This document shows, piece by piece, positions 11,438-26,400 of a DNA stretch of 58,484 nt. The translations under genes and the position numbers were made by a program. Source of the stretch: Cafeteria roenbergensis (taxonomy: Eukaryota; Sar; Bigyra; Bicosoecida; Cafeteriaceae). Where the stretch lies: assembly GCA_008330645.1 (NCBI GenBank), contig VLTN01000102.1:1-58484 (forward strand), given 5' to 3'. The notes under the pieces were generated by a model. It was not told where the DNA came from and searched no databases. It saw only the letters and a list, made by a program, of their open reading frames with translations. How positions within the stretch are numbered: the stretch's first letter is position 1; every line of letters starts with the position of its first letter.

Positions 11438-14400
11438 ATGCCACGAATTCCGCTCGCCGTCGTTTGGAGCTTCGTGGCCCTTGCCACAGCGCAAGGCTCC
11501 AGCGCCCAAGCCCACGTGAGTTCCTTGGGGCCCGCCCGACCGCAGCACGCATGCACTCACTGATGCGAAGCACCTTGCAGAGAGCTATGATGCTCGCGTG
11601 GGCTCGAAGGGCCTGGGCGCGCGCTGGAATGCCAGGTCGCGAAAAAACTGGCTGGCCAGGCAAAGGCGGCCCCTCGCATCTGACTGCCCCTCGAGTGCCT
11701 ACTGCCCTCGTTGTCTGCCCATGGGGTCCTCCCAAAATGCAGGAGGGCCTCCCCCCAGCGCATCCTGCTGACGCGAACTCGCGACTGCGGCAGGCGCAGC
11801 AAGCCGCGAGCTGGCTGCTCCGTACGCTTGGCGAAACGGCTGGTCCGGAAACGCCTCAGAAGCTGCAGTCCATGCGACTCTCAGCCGCGCACGACGCGTC
11901 GACAACTCAAGGAGCCCGCGAGAAGCCGCAGAACCAGCAAGCCGCGGGCGGAGATGCTCTCAGCTCTATGCCAGCAGGTGGAAGCCCAAAGCAGGCCCAG
12001 CTTTTGGCCCGAACGCAAGAACTGATCCTGCCACAGAGCAGTCACAGAGCTCGACTGCTGAACGGCGACACAAGCATGTCGCCCTCGTCTTCCCCGACCC
12101 CGAGCTCGAGCATCACCCCGTCAGGCACCGCCTCGCCAACCTCCTCGCCGACCCCGACCCCGAGCTCGAGCATCACCCCGTCGGGCACGGCCTCGCCGAC
12201 TAGCTCGCCGACGACCACGCCGACCCCGACCCCGAGCTCGAGCATCACCCCGTCGGGCACGGCCTCGCCGACGACCACGCCGACCTCGACCCCGAGCTCG
12301 AGCATCACCCCGTCGAGCACCGCCTCGCCGACGACCACGCCGACCCCACGCCGACGAGCACATCCGTCGCCTCGCCGACGACGACCACGCCGAGCTCGAG
12401 CATCGTCGAGCGAGCTCGCCGACGACCACGCCGACCCCACCCCGAGCTCGAGCATCACCCCGTCGAGCACGGCCTCGCCGACGACCACGCCGACCTCGAC
12501 CCCGAGCTCGAGCATCACCCCGTCGAGCACCGCCTCGCCGACGAGCTCGCCGACGACCACTCGCCGACGACCACGCCGACCCCGACCCCGAGCTCGACCC
12601 ATCGATCACCCCGTCGAGCACCGCGAGCTCGCCGATCACCCTCGTCCACGCCGACGACGCCGTCCCGACCCCGAGCTCGAGCATCACCCCGTCGAGCACG
12701 GCCTCGCCGACGACCACGCCGACCCCGACCCCGAGCTCGAGCATCACCCCGTCGAGCACGGCCTCGCCGACCCCGAGCTCGAGCCACGCCTCGCCGACGA
12801 CCACATCGACCCCGACGAGCCACCTCGACCGCCACGCCGACGACCTCGCCGACGACCACATCGACGGCCACGCCGACGACCACGCCGACCTCGACCCCGA
12901 GCTCGAGTGCCACCTCGTCGAGCACCGCCACGCCGACCTCCTCGCCGACGACCTCATCGACGAGCTCGCCGACGACCACGCCGACCCCGACCCCGAGCCC
13001 GAGCATCACCCCGTCGAGCACCGCCACGCCGACGACCACGCCGACCCCGACCCCGAGCTCGAGCATCACCCCGTCGAGCACCGCCTCGCCGACGACCACG
13101 CCGACCCCGACCCCGAGCTCGAGCACCACCCCGTCGAGACCGCCACGCCGACGACCACGCCGTCGACGACTCGAGCATCGAGCGGCCACGCCGACGACGA
13201 CCTCGCCGACGACCACATCGACGGCCACGCCGACGACCACGCCAACCTCGACCCCGAGCTCGAGTGCCACCTCGTCGAGCACCGCCACGCCGACCTCCTC
13301 GCCGACGACCTCATCGACGAGCTCGCCGACAACCACGCCGACCCCGACCCCGAGCTCGAGCATCACCCCGTCGAGCACGGCCTCGCCGACGACCTCGCCA
13401 ACCTCGACCCCGAGCTCGAGCATCACCCCGTCGAGCACGGCCTCGCCGACGACCACGCCGACCTCGACCCCGAGCTCGAGCATCACCCCGTCGAGCATGG
13501 CCTCGTCGACGACCTCATCGACGAGCTCGCCGACGACCACGCCGACCCCGACCCCGAGCTCGAGCATCACCCCGTCGAGCACGGACCTCGTCGACGACCT
13601 CATCGACCAGCTCGCCGACGCCCACGCCGACCCCGACCCCGAGCTCGAGCAGCACCCCGTCGGGCACGGCCTCGCCGACGACCACGCCGACCTCGACCCC
13701 GAGCTCGAGCATCACCCCGTCGAGCACCGCCTCGCCGACGACCACGCCGACGACCATCATCGCACGGCCACGCCGACGACCACGCCGACGACCACATCGA
13801 CGGCCACGCCGACGACCACGCACGCCGACGACACATCGACGGCCACGCCGACGAGCTCGAGTGTGCCACCTCGTCGAGCACCGCCACGCCGACCTCCTCG
13901 CCGACGACCTCATCGACGAGCTCGCCGACGACCACGCCGACCCTCGACCCCGAGCCCGAGCATCACCCCGTCGAGCACCGCCACGCCGACGACCACGCCG
14001 ACCCCGACCCCGAGCTCGAGCATCACCCCGTCGAGCACCGCCTCGCCGACGACCACGCCGTCTCCGACCCCCGAGCTCGAGCATCACCCCGTCGAGCACG
14101 GCCTCGCCGACGACCTCGCCAACCTCGACCCCGAGCTCGAGTGCCACCTCGTCGGGCACCTCCTCGCCGACGGCCACGCCGACGAGCACGCCGTCTAGCA
14201 GCCCTGCACCGCCGCTTCCGGCGCGCCTGGACATTATAGAAGTGAGTGGCGCTGCAGCGGAGGGCGGCCACGGGGCCTCATACACTGTTCGTCTTTCTGA
14301 CCCGCCAGGCTTTGCCGTGAACATTGCTCCGGTCGCCTCCTTCTCTGCCAGCGGCGCGCCTCTTCCGGCCGGCCAGCTCTCGCTCCGCAATGCCAGCGGC

Positions 14401-17400
14401 GCCGCCATCGCCTCCGTCACCCTGGACGCCTCCAACTGGGACACTGGGGTGACCGTGACGGTTGTCATCGGCGACGACGACATCGACATGGGCGCCTCCT
14501 TCGGCGTGACCGTGGCGCACGTGCTTGAGAGCGCCGACCCGCGCTTCACCGGAGAAGCCGCGGTCCAAACAGGCGTCAGCATCACCGTGGCGGACAACGA
14601 CCAGGCCGGGGTGACTATGCAGCTCGTCGACGGCGCGTCTGCCCCCGTGACCAGCCTTGAGCTGACCGAGGACAGCGCCTCCTCTACCGGTTTCATCCGT
14701 GTGGCGCTGGCCACCGTGCCGTCGGTGCCCCAGGCGTCCATCACCGTGCGCCTCACCGCCTCGGCCGACATCTTCCTGCGCACCGTGTCCGGCGCCGCGT
14801 CCGTCTTCCCCACCATCTCCGTCACCTTCATTCCCGGCCAGCGGAGCATCGACGTGGCCATTGCCAACCCCAGCAACAACGTGGACGAGCCCGACGTGCC
14901 CAGCGTGCAGGTGTCCCTCACGCTCGGCGGCCTCGGCGTCGTCGTCCGCGCCGCCGAGTATGCCAGCCTGGCCGACGTGGAGCTGTCCCAGACGCTCTCC
15001 CTGGTCGACGACGACGCCTTCGCCGTGCTCGCGGCCTTTGGCTCCGCGGCCAACATCGGCGCCACCTCTGGCCCCGGCGCCGATGCCACCTTCAAGCTTG
15101 GCTCCACTGTGGACGAGTCCCCGGCATACACCTCGGCCTTCGGGGCGGAGGTCTCCGAGGGCGCCTCTGACGCGACCGGCGTGGCTCTCCTCTACGTGAA
15201 GCTGCAGGCCGCGCCCCCCGCCGGCCAGAGCGTGCTCGTGCGACCCAGCAGCGTGAACGAGCGCCTCACAATGCTCACCGGTGCCGACGCGACCGCCGCC
15301 GGCGCGTCACACTACGGCGCCGCCTTTTTCCACGAGGGCAACTGGAACGCCCCTCAGGTGCTCGCCTTCGCAGCCGTTGACGACTTCGTGTCGCTTCGCC
15401 GCGGCACGTCTGAGTTCTCCAGCTCCGACCCTGCCGGCACCTTCGAGATGGTGCGCGTGCAGCTCAGCGTCGACCCTGAGTTTTCCACTGCCGAGAGCTA
15501 CATCGGCGCTGCCGCAGGCACCGTGGCCGCCATCGTCAAGCGCAACGACGATGACCGCAACGCCGTGGCCATGCTTGGCCTTGATGGCTCGCCGCTCCCC
15601 GCTGCGGATAGCGAGAGCCCCGTGGCTGCCAGCCTTACCGAGGGCACCTTCGACTCGGCGACCGAGGTCCTCGTGGCGCTCTCCTCCCGGCCAATGGGCG
15701 ACCAGGGCGTGACCGTGTCGCTGTCGGCGCTGAGCCCCCGCGTGGTTGCGCAGCCGTCCACCGTGACGCTCACCGCAGACAACTGGCAAACGGGCGAACC
15801 GGTTCGCATCGAGGTTGTCGACGACTCGCTGGCGCAGCCGGCAAAGGACACCGTCATCGTCGTTGCGGCGGCAAGCTCTGGCGACGGCTTCGAGGGCTAC
15901 TCCGAGGCGTCCACCACCGTGGCTGTCTATGACGATGACTCTGCCCTGCCGATGATCGGCGGCGCGATGCCAGGCCATGTCCTCAGCACCCCGCTCCACG
16001 AAGGCGCCAGCTCCACACTCAGCCTCTCTCTGGGAGCGGCGTTCCCCGACTCCTCACCCGTTTTGGTTTTGGTGACGGCACCTGCTTTCAATGGTGGTGT
16101 GGCTGCGACCGTGTCACCGTTAACTGCTTCTCTTACCTTCACCGCCGCAGGTGCTGCTGGCGCCCAGGACATAGACGTCACCGTCCCGGACGATCAGGTG
16201 GCTGGAGACGGATCTGCTCAAGTCTGCGTGTCCATCGTCGCTTCGGAGGCCGCTGCTTATGCTGCTGTGACGGAGCAACAGTGCTTCACGGCCGTTGTGC
16301 GCGACGATTCCGACGTTGCAGGCCTGAGCGCGGCTGCGGTGGATGATACGTTCGCCAGCGCGACCGCGGCCGTTGCTGGAAACATCCTTGCCGGGGGTTC
16401 GCTGGTCGCGACAGAGACCATCCCCGGCCTGTTGAGCGTGCGCCTCACGTCCATGCCTCGCGGCGTCGTCTCGTTGTCGCTCGCCGTGCGCTCTGCCACC
16501 GAGTCTGTGGTGGGAGGCGATCCTGTCGCCATCGCCGAGTCCGGCATTGCCTTGTCGCCCGACTCCGTCACCTTCACGCCCAACAACTGGGACACCCAGC
16601 TGAATGTTGAAGTGAGCTCCACCGCTGATGGTGTCGTCGGCGCAGTCCGTTCCGCCCAGATCGCTGCCAGCGTGGCCGCCCCTCAGGATCCGGAGTACGA
16701 CTCCCTGCCGGAGCTGTCCGCACTGCTTCGCGTGGACGACGTCGACAAGCTGGAGTCCAGCGCCCCAGTGGTCCGCGCGGTGAGCGGCCAGGCTGCCACG
16801 CTCGTCGACGCCGCCTCCGGAGTGGTCACCGTGGTCGCCGCCGAGGGATCGTCCGTCGTCGTTGGCGTGCGGCTCGCAGCCCGCCCCATGATTGGAATGG
16901 AGGTGGTGCTCACTGCCTCCAACACCGAGACCGACACCGTGTCCCACAGCCTTCCCGCCGCCGGCCTCGTGTTCGGCCGGGACAGCTGGCTGACCGAGCA
17001 GACCTTCACGGTCACCGTGGCCAACGACGACGTGGCGCGGGACTACGTGGCGGCACTTGTGGTCACGGCAACTGCCCGCGGAGTTGGCTCCGGCGCCAAC
17101 GTGGACGTGTCCGACCTGTGGACCACCTCGCAGACCGCTGTCAACCTGGCTGTGGAGAACGACGACGACGCCGAGATTGTGATCAGCAGCCTCGCCGCCC
17201 CCGCCGTCAGCGTCCCCGTCGGCGGCTCTCTGGAACTCAGTATTTTGGCCGGCTCGAAGCCCACCGGTGACGTCACTGTGACGCTCGTCAAGGGCCCCGA
17301 CACTGGCTGCGATGCCGTGTCGATCAGCCCCGCCACCGTGACCTTCACCACCACCGACGGCCCCGCAGCTGCGGCCAAGGTCGTGACCGTCACCCCCAGC

Positions 17401-20400
17401 GGCACCACCGCTGCCACGTGCGGCATCACCGCCCCTGGTCACGGCCTCGGACGCTTCCGAGTTTGCCGTCGGGTCCGCCGCCCGGCTTGGCTCCACCGCT
17501 GGCCCGTCCACCTCGGCGACCGGCATCACCGTCAGCGTGATCAGCTCCGGCCTCACGACGTCTGCTTCCACCATCCGCCTGACTGAGGGCGGCGCTGCCG
17601 GCTCCTACACGGTGGGCCTCGTCTCTTCCGACGTCGGCGGCTCGGTTGCGCTCACTGCCACGCCTAGCTCCGGCGTCGGCCTGGCCTCGCCCTACGCCAA
17701 CCTGGTGCTGACCGGCGACGCCACCTTCGCGCTCTCCTCCTCAGCCCTCACGCGCGCCGTGCAGTTTGCCGCCGCCAACGACGACCGCGCCTTCGCCCTG
17801 CGCGTGGTGACCGTCTCGCACGCCTTCACCCCGGAAGGCGCCGCGGCGTCCACCATGGAGGTCACCGTGCTCGTGGAGGACTTCGAGGACGCCCCCGGGG
17901 TGTTCGTGACTGCCGCTAACAGCGCCTCCAGCGTCGTGGTGGACGAGCTCGCGTCCGGAGCCACGGCCAGCCTCTCTGTGCGCCTCGGCTCCATGCCCGG
18001 CGCCGCTGTGACTGTGTCGCTCGTCGAGATGATGGGCGCCCAGGAGGCCACCGGGGCCGATGCCGCTCTCAGCTTCTCGCCGGCCAGCGTGGTCATCCAG
18101 CCGGCCGACTGGAACACCGCGGTGTCCGTGACCGTGTCCGGCGCTGGCAGCGACGCCGCGCTCGGGGACCGCGCCCGCACCATTGCCGTGCGCACCACCT
18201 CGACGGACGACTCGTACGCCCTCGACGGCGTGGCGTCCACCACCCCGCGCGCTGCCACCACCCAGCTGGCGGACGGCTCCATCATCCGCAACGTTCGCTC
18301 CCTGCCGCGCATCGCCGCGAACGTGCGCGACACCGATGTTGCGGCCGTCCTCTTTGCGGCCGCGGCGCCCGCCCCCATGCCCCTCAAGGAGAGCGCCGCT
18401 GCGTCCGCCAGCGCCCCTGGCCACTCGGCCGTGCTCGGCAGCGTGACCCTCTCGGCCAAGCCCCGAGGCAACGTGGTGGTCGACGTCGCCGGCGACGCAT
18501 CCGTGACCGCCTCTCCGGCAAATCTGACCTTCACGGCCGCCAACTGGAACAAGCCCCAGGATGTGTCGGCCTTCGCAAAGGACGACAAGTTCGCCCAGGG
18601 CACGCACACCGGCCGCCTGTCCATGTCCGTCAACGCCCAGCAGACTGCGGACCGCGGCTTCCTTGCCTCGCCGACCCTGCCCAGCCCCAGCATCGCGGTC
18701 GAGGACGATGACATGCCGTCAGTCGCCCTCGTCAGCGCCACTGGAAGCGCCCAGCAGATCGCCGAGGGCGCCAGCGAGCCCGCCAGCTTCTCAGTGTCCA
18801 CCGGTGCGGCCCCCTTCGTCATCGGCAGTGCCGGCTCCGGTTCCGGCTCCGTGACTCTGCAGCTCGAGGTCTCGTCTGGATACTGTGCTTCTGTTGACGA
18901 CGGCGTGCTTGCCGGAGGCGAGGCTGATGCGCAGGCCGCGTTCCGCCTGGCCGCTGACTTCACCAGCGCCTGCTTTGACGCCACCGATTGCGCCTCTGCC
19001 ACTGGCGCAACGACCCAATGCGTCGCTGGCCTGCTGCCGCACCCGACCATCGCGGTGCGGTCGCGCGACGGCCTCTCGTCCGTCCCTGGCTCCACGATCA
19101 CCTTCTCCGAGGCGGACGGCGTCGCTGGGGTGTCGCGTGTTGTCACTGTCTCGGTGGCAGATGACTCCGTCGCCGTGGGTGGCGTCTTTGCGTTCAGGCT
19201 CCGCGCCGTGGTCGACGCGCTGCAGAGCAACGACGCCGGCTACCAGGCCCTGGTCACCGGCTCGGATGCGGAGGCCGCCTTCTCCGCGACGGACAACGAC
19301 GTGATCGGGCTTGTGTCGCGCATCGCCAATTCGGAAGCTGCGCCGGGCACGCCCATGATGCTGGCTGAGGCCGAGTTCGGCGAGTCGGACGCCGAAGGAG
19401 CCTTCTTCGTGGAGCTCAGCTCGCAGCCTCGCGCCGCGGTCTTGTGCTCGGTGGCTGCTCCCGCTGACCAGCTGACTGTCTTCCCCGATGTCCTGGCCTT
19501 CGACGAGCGCTCGTGGGAAGATGCCATGCTCATCGAGGTGTCAGCCGTGGACGACGAGATCGCGGAGGCGCGCCCCCACGCTGCCAATGTCACCCTGGCT
19601 TGCGAGTCGGCCGACCCCGCGTACGACGGGCTCACCGCCGCCTTGCGAGTGAGTATCATGGACAACGACGAGGCTGGTCTGCTCCTCGAGCGCGAGGAGC
19701 CCATTTCTGTCGGCACTGGATCTGCCGAGCAGTCCGTCTTCATCCGTGCCGTCGACCCGGCGTCCGACGTCTGGACCACGGAGGCGTGCATCGCCGTCTG
19801 CCAGAACAGCATCAACGCGTGCCCGCGGGACGTGTGCAACGTGTTCAGCTACCCCAAGGCCAGCGCGCCCTTCCTCGTCGCCGTGGAGGGCGGCGCGACC
19901 GACGTTGTGGCCATCTCGCTCACATCCGAGCCCACTGCACCCGTGACCGTGCGCGTGCCGAGCGTGATGCAGGTCATCACCGGAACTGTGGTCGCGGACG
20001 CGTGCGTCGCTGGCCCCGCGGGCTCCGGCCAGAGCGGCGTGTCTCAGGCGCAGCTGGAGTCGTCCGGCCCCCACGCCGTGACCGGGGGCGACGGAACCTT
20101 CATTGCAGAGCTCACCTTCACCGCCGAGAACTGGTTCGAGCCGCAGGTTGTGATTGTGGGCGCTCGTGATGACCGCCTGGACGAGGCTGGCGACGAGCAC
20201 CGTGTCAGTGCTCAGCTGGTCTTGGTCTCGGAGGACGTCGCGTACGGCAGCATGGCCACCGTGCCTTTGCTGGAGGTGTCGATCCGCGAGGACGCCTTCA
20301 CGGCACCGCCGGTGCTGTCGTCGGCCCAGTTCGACAACGAGCTCACCTCCCTGACCCTCACCTTCGACCGCGACACCAACGCTGGCGGCAGCGCAGGAGG

Positions 20401-23400
20401 CGCCTTCGCTTGCTCGGAGCTCCTCAGCCCGGTGGTCGCCTCTGGCAGCTCTGCGAGCCAGTGCAGTGTGCCTGCCATCGCCGCCCGCCGCAGCGCCGTC
20501 GCCACGCTCTTCGGCGCCGGCAGCTCGTGCCAGTGGCAGTCGCGCCGCCAGCTGCAGGTGCGCTTCGGTCGCGCGCCCACCGTGCTGCCCGGCCACTCCA
20601 TCGCGCTGGTGCCCGGCAAGGTCAAGGCATCGAGCGCCGCTCGCCTCAGCTCCGCGGGCGTCGTCAACGTGACGGCTGCAGCGAACGGCATTTTGCCGGT
20701 TGCTGACATTGGCCCCGGCTCCCGCACCATCGGCCGCTGCGACAAGCTCACCGTCTCCGTCCGCGAGGCTGGCGGCGGGAACCGCCCGCTCGCGTGCCAG
20801 TGGAGCATCGTGTCCGTGGTCAACACCGCGACCCGCCAGACGTCCACTGCGGCCGCGCATGCCGCTGGCCTCAAGACGGTGCTCGACGCCCGCAACGCCG
20901 GGGACTCGGCCGCGTCCTGCGCGACCATCGCCCTCGCCAACGCATCCGCCATCGCCGACGGGTACACCGTGACCCTCAAGGTGACTGTGACCAACTTCAA
21001 CGGCGGCTCCGCCACCACGCAGTCGGCCATCGTGAAGCAGGGCATTGCCGCCCCCAGCCTCGTGGCCCCTTCGTCCGTGTCGGTGCTGCGCTCCGCCGAG
21101 CAGTTCATCGACGTGCGCGCCTTCGCGCCCCGCTGCCCCGGAGAGGCCGAGCTCTCGGCCGAGGCCCGCGCGATGCGGTTCTTCTTCTTCGACGCCTCCG
21201 CCTCGCCCATGGCCACCGACGTGCCGTCCCAGCTGCTCGGCGGCGGCAGCCTGTTCACCTCCTTCGATGCGTCAGCGGACGCCGCCACCCAAAGCGGCGG
21301 CCGTCTCGTGGCCCCGCCCGGCGCCAGCGCGCGCCAGTTCGACACCTCGCCGCTGCCCTTCATCGTGGTGCCCGGCAAGGCGCTCACGCCCGGCCTCAAG
21401 TACACCGTGCGCGTCTTCGCCCAGCTCATCAGCAACCCCGCTGCCGTGGCCTCGGCCGACATCGAGGTCGTGCCCCAGCTCGACGCCCTGCGCTCCAGCA
21501 TCGCTGGCGGCTCCTTCAAGCAGGCCCCCGTGGACGTGGCGCTCACCCTCGACGCCTCGGCCTCCTCAGACCCGTCTGCGCTCTCGGGCGTGGCGGCCAC
21601 CTTCTCCTGGTCGTGCCAGCCCGATTCGGCTGCCAACAGCGCCGCCGGCCTGGCCGCCGTTGCTGACTGCGGCTCGGCAGGCGCCACTGTGGGCGCCGCC
21701 ACCGTGGGCGCCGTCACGCTCCCGGCCCTGTCTCTCTCGGCCGGCTACACGTACCGCTTCACCGTGACCTACACCAAGGGCTCGCGCTCCAGCGTGTCCA
21801 CCCAGACCGTGCAGGCGGTGTCCGGAGCGGGCCCCGAGGTGCGGGTGCAGGAGCCGGAGACCATCGACTTTGCCGGCATCCTCGGCGGACAGCTGTCCGT
21901 GGTGAGCGCGCAGGACTCCGTATTCCTCGACACGGTTGTGAACTCCCTGGACGAGGGCTCGCTCGAGCTCCAGTGGACGCAGGCGGGCGGCCCCCCGCTG
22001 CCGGCTGGCGCCTTCACCGACCCGGACATGGCCGACGAGCTCTTCGCCTCCAGCCCGCTGTCCTCCACGCTCATCGTGCGCGGCGACACGCTGCTCCCGT
22101 CGTCCACCTACGAGTTCTGCGTCACGGCCACGGACGCCACCGGCTCGCGCAAGGCGTGCACCTCCTTCATGACCGCGCCGGAGCCCGCTGGCGGCTACGT
22201 GGAGGTGGAGGCCGCGGACGCCAGCGCCGCCACTGCGTTCTCGCCCTACGTCGTGAGCACCGGCGGGTGGGGCGCCAGCAACATCGAGTCCTTCACCTTC
22301 TACATCCTCAGCCGCGCGACGGCGCCCGCTGACGTGGCCGCCTCTTGGCTGTCCGAGGACGAGACCTCCGCGTTTGCCCAGGCAGTCAAGTCGCTCGAGG
22401 GCGCTTCCGTGTTCGCCGAGGTGCCCGCCTCGACCTCATCGCTGACCACGCAGGTGATGCCCGCGGGCGACGTGGTCATCATCGTGGAGGTGGAGACCAG
22501 CTTCTTCACCCGCGGATACGCGTGGACCAGCCTCACGGTGGGTGCCTACACCGGCACCCAGGCAGACCTGCTCGCCAGCATGCAGAACCTGGCCGGCGAT
22601 GGCGACTACAGGCAGACCCTAGCGGGTGCCGGAGCTGTCTCCTCTGTGACAGGCGGTGCGTCGGCCCCCTCTCTCCGCGTGCTCGCTCAGCTGACCGAGG
22701 GCAAGTCCAGCCCGGCTCTGCGCGCCTCCTCCCGCCGCAGCCTTCGCGCCGCGGCCCGCGCGCTCGAGACCACCCAGAGCGTGGCGGCCTCCATCCGCGC
22801 CCTGCTGGACCGCGCGCTGCAGCAGGGCCAGAGCGCCACGCTGTCCTCGGACCTGACCAGCCTCGCTGCCGACGTGACCCGCGCCCTCGACCTGGCCTCG
22901 AGCCAGCAGCAGGTGTCCGCCATGTCCCCCACCGACGCGCGCGTCTACCTCACGCGCGTGAACACGACGCTGTCCATCTTCGCGTCCACCACCAGCGCCA
23001 ACGCGCCGGCCGTGACCGTGCTCGACGTCATGGCTCGCGCATCGGCCCGCCTTGTGGCCGCCGTGCCCGCCGCCCAGGCCGACTACCGCGTGGCCCTGGA
23101 GGCGCTCTACCGCGGCTACCTCTGGCACCTCTCGGACACCGCCACCGCCAAGCCCGTGGGAGCCCTCAGCTTCACCTCCTCCTTCGCCACCCGCGCGCGC
23201 GCCAGCGCTGTGGGCGCGGCCAAGAACATCCTGCAGCTCGGCAACGTCACGCGCGCCGCGGGCGCTGTTGACCGCTTCGGCGCCGCCATCACCAGCTCCA
23301 TCGTGGGCCGCCTGTCCGTGACCGGCTCGGCGCGCCTCGCCAGCTTGTCTACCGGCGCCATCGTCGACGCTGCGGGCTCCCAGGCCATCGGCGCCCTGGT

Positions 23401-26400
23401 GACCGGCGTGGACACTGCCCACCCCATGTTTGCCAACGCCTCCGCCTGGGCCACCGCCGACGCGCGCTTCAGCGGCCTGCCCGCCGCCGGCACGTCCTCC
23501 GAGGCCCAGGACGCGGACGCCGCCCGCCGCCTCAGCATCGCCGGTCAGGTCACCCTCCCGGCATCGGCCGCCCTGCCCGCCGTGTCCGGCCGCGCCTCCG
23601 GCCTGGCCTTCTCGTCGCTGCTGGTGGACCGCCTCGACCGCATGGTGGAGCCGCTCGGCGCCCTCGTGCTCGCTTCCGGCTCCTCCGCCGCCGTGGCCAC
23701 CGCTGCCATCAGCGGCGGCGACGCCAGCGCCGACACGGCGGCCAACAAGACCCGCTTCGCCGCCGTGTACGAGTCCGACGTGCCCGTGGCCTGCGCGTCG
23801 CTCGCCACCATGGCCCGCGGCACCGCCTCCTTCACGCTCGCCGGCTCTGCATCGGCCACCATCAGCTCGTCCGTGGTGTCGGCGCAGCGCACCGCCGCGC
23901 TGTTCGTCAGCAACGCCACCGCAGCTGCCGCCGGCCGCCTGTCCAGCGGAGCAACGCTCTCGGCACCCACCACCGCCGCCGTCTCCGCCGGCTCCGTGAC
24001 CGTGGCCGGCGCCTTCGCGTCCACCTCGTCCGCCGCCACGCGCGCCGGCGCCGCCACGCCCTTCCTGGCCGCCCTCGGGCAGCCGCTGGTGCCCGCATCC
24101 GGCAGCAGCACGTGCCGCGTGGAGTCCTTCCTGCGCACGGTGCGCCCGGGCCAGGCCATGTCCGTGGCGCTCGACACCGCCGCCGGCCTCCGCCTGCGCT
24201 CCGCCACCAACGCCGCGTCCGCCGCGGTGGTCGTCGCGCCGGCGCAGCCCGCGCTCCTCGAGGGCGCCCAGGTGGCCGAGGCTGACTCTGCGGCGCTGTC
24301 CGGCGTGGTGGCTGCCGCCGCCACCTCTGCCCGCGTCGGCCTCGAGCTCACGGCCCAGCCGCGCGGCGCCGTCACCCTGACGCTCGCCAGCAACACGGGC
24401 AACGGCCTCTGCGTGGGCTCCACGTCGGGCCTGCTGGAGTTCTCCGCCGCCCTCGTGGGGGTCGACGCCGCCATGGCCGCCGCAGCGGACGCCGGCCAGA
24501 GCCTGCCCGCCGCCGTCCCGGAGGCGATGCGCGGCAAGCGCGCCGTGGACGCTGCCACATCGGTGGCTGGCGTGGCGGCCGCCTCGCCCGTGACCTACTG
24601 GCCGCAGGCGTACCCGTGCTCGACCAACGCCGATTGCGGCGAGGGCTACGTGTGCGACGCCGGCATCGGCATGTCGTCCACCCGCTTCGTGAACCGCGCC
24701 ACCGGCTCCGACGTGGATGCCGGCTCCTCCATCGTTGTGGGCGGCGCCTCTGGGGCCGCGTTCACCGGCTCCAACGGCGTGGGCGTGGCCATGACCGCCG
24801 CCCAGGACTCCGTGGCCGAGCTGATGCTCGCCCCGCCGACCCTGTCCGCGGCCATCGAGGCCCGCCTCAACGCCGCCAGCGCCACCCGCGCGGGCCTGAC
24901 CGCCGCCCTCCGCCGCGTGCTCGGCGCCACCGTGGGCGCCGAGATCGTCGACAGCATCGCCGTGGCCGCCGCCAACCCGACCCTGGCCACCGCGTCGGAC
25001 GAGGCGCTGAAGCTCGCCTTCTCGACGCCCACCAACAAGACGCGCATCAGCCTCGCGGCCAAGGCCGTGGCCGCCCGCCTCTCCGTGGGCGCCTCGTCCG
25101 TGGCCCTCAACGCCGCGCTCAAGGCCGCGCAGGACGCGCCCGTCGCCTCCAACTCCCAGTCGCGCCGCCGCATCGCCCTCGTGCCGGTGTCCGTGCGCGC
25201 CGCCTCTGCCGACGACCTCCGCTACGACGCCACCGGCCGCTGCGCCGTGGCGTCCACCGACGGCAGGTCCTGCCAGCGCACGCTGCCCAAGGCAGGGCGC
25301 GGCTCGTGGTCCTTCGGCATGCTCGCCGTGGACGATGACGCCATCCGCGTGTCCATCACCCCGACCGCCGGCGCTGAGGGCGCGTTCAACAGCTCCATGG
25401 CGCGCGTGAACGGCATCAAGGAGGGCACCGCGTCGCTCTCGTTCCGCGTGGAGGTTCGCAACCGCGTGCGCATGCCCCGCGGCACCATCCGCGTGCAGCT
25501 CGCCGCCCTGCCCTACGTCAACGACGCCTCGGCCAGCCCGCTGTCGTGCGCCAACGCCGTGGCCGACTTCGGCTCCGAGGACACCGTCGCGTCCAAGACC
25601 GTGACCTGCACCGTCGTGGACGACAACGTGGCCCGCGGCACCCGCGTGCCGGCCCGCGTGACCGCGACCATCTCGCTCCCGTCCATCACCAGCGCCGCCG
25701 ACCACACCGCGGCGCTCACCGCCCTGGTGCCGCCGCCGCTTGCCGCCGACCACGCCGGCGTGGCCCCGACCTACTCGGCCGCCACCCCGTGGGTGCGCAC
25801 CATGACCGCCTTCGTGGAGGACAACGACGCCTCCGGCCTCAAGCTCTTCGCGGTCTCGCCGACCCCGGCCACCAGCCAGCGCACCGGCCTCGCCGCCGGC
25901 ATCACCAAGGAGGCCGCCCTGTCGACCAGCACCGGCTCCCTGTCCTTCAGCGTGGGCCTGCTCTCGCGCCCCTCGGCGCCGGTGACGCTGCGCGTGCGCC
26001 TGACCTCGGGCATGGCCGCTGACAGCAACGCCGTGTCCGCCTCCGCCAAGGCCGCCCTCTCGGCCGTGGTCAACGTGACCGTGCAGCCCGCCCAGTTCGC
26101 CACCGGCGGCGTGGTGCGCATCAACGCAGGCACCCTCACGGCCAGCCAGACCGAGGCCGTCTTCGCCGCCACCGTGGAGGCCGTGTCGACCGACGCTGCC
26201 TACAACGGCCTGGTGCTGGCCGGCCCCGTGCTGGTGTCCATCACCGACCCCGCCGCGGCCGCCCTGCAGGTGACGGCCCAGTCCACGTCCGTCAGCGAGG
26301 GCTTCACGGCCACCGTCGCCACCGTGCGCCTCAGCGTGAGCCCCGGCTCCGCCACGGTCGTGGTCCGCCCCGCGGTGCTCCTGCCCGCCTGGGCCCGCAA

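Larger units (their letters stand above)
1..20044 (+). repeat. Large direct repeat, copy A (uninterrupted)
   Basis: This segment matches 33,574-54,022 in the same orientation, gene for gene and intron for intron. The offset drifts from 33,573 at the left end to 33,541 before the Ser/Thr repeat, 33,973 after it and 33,978 at the right end, so most differences are small indels. Near-identity extends through introns and intergenic DNA. The repeat may continue left of base 1. Copy A runs on past 20,044 into the rest of the giant gene, so it is the copy without the virophage-like insertion. Confidence 0.95.

Noticed and set aside
12515-13603. Long minus-strand and alternative plus-strand frames in the tandem repeat (also 46,162-49,038)
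   Set aside because: The 60-base unit is a multiple of three and has no stop in several frames. Only the Ser/Thr/Pro frame connects to the coding sequence on both sides.
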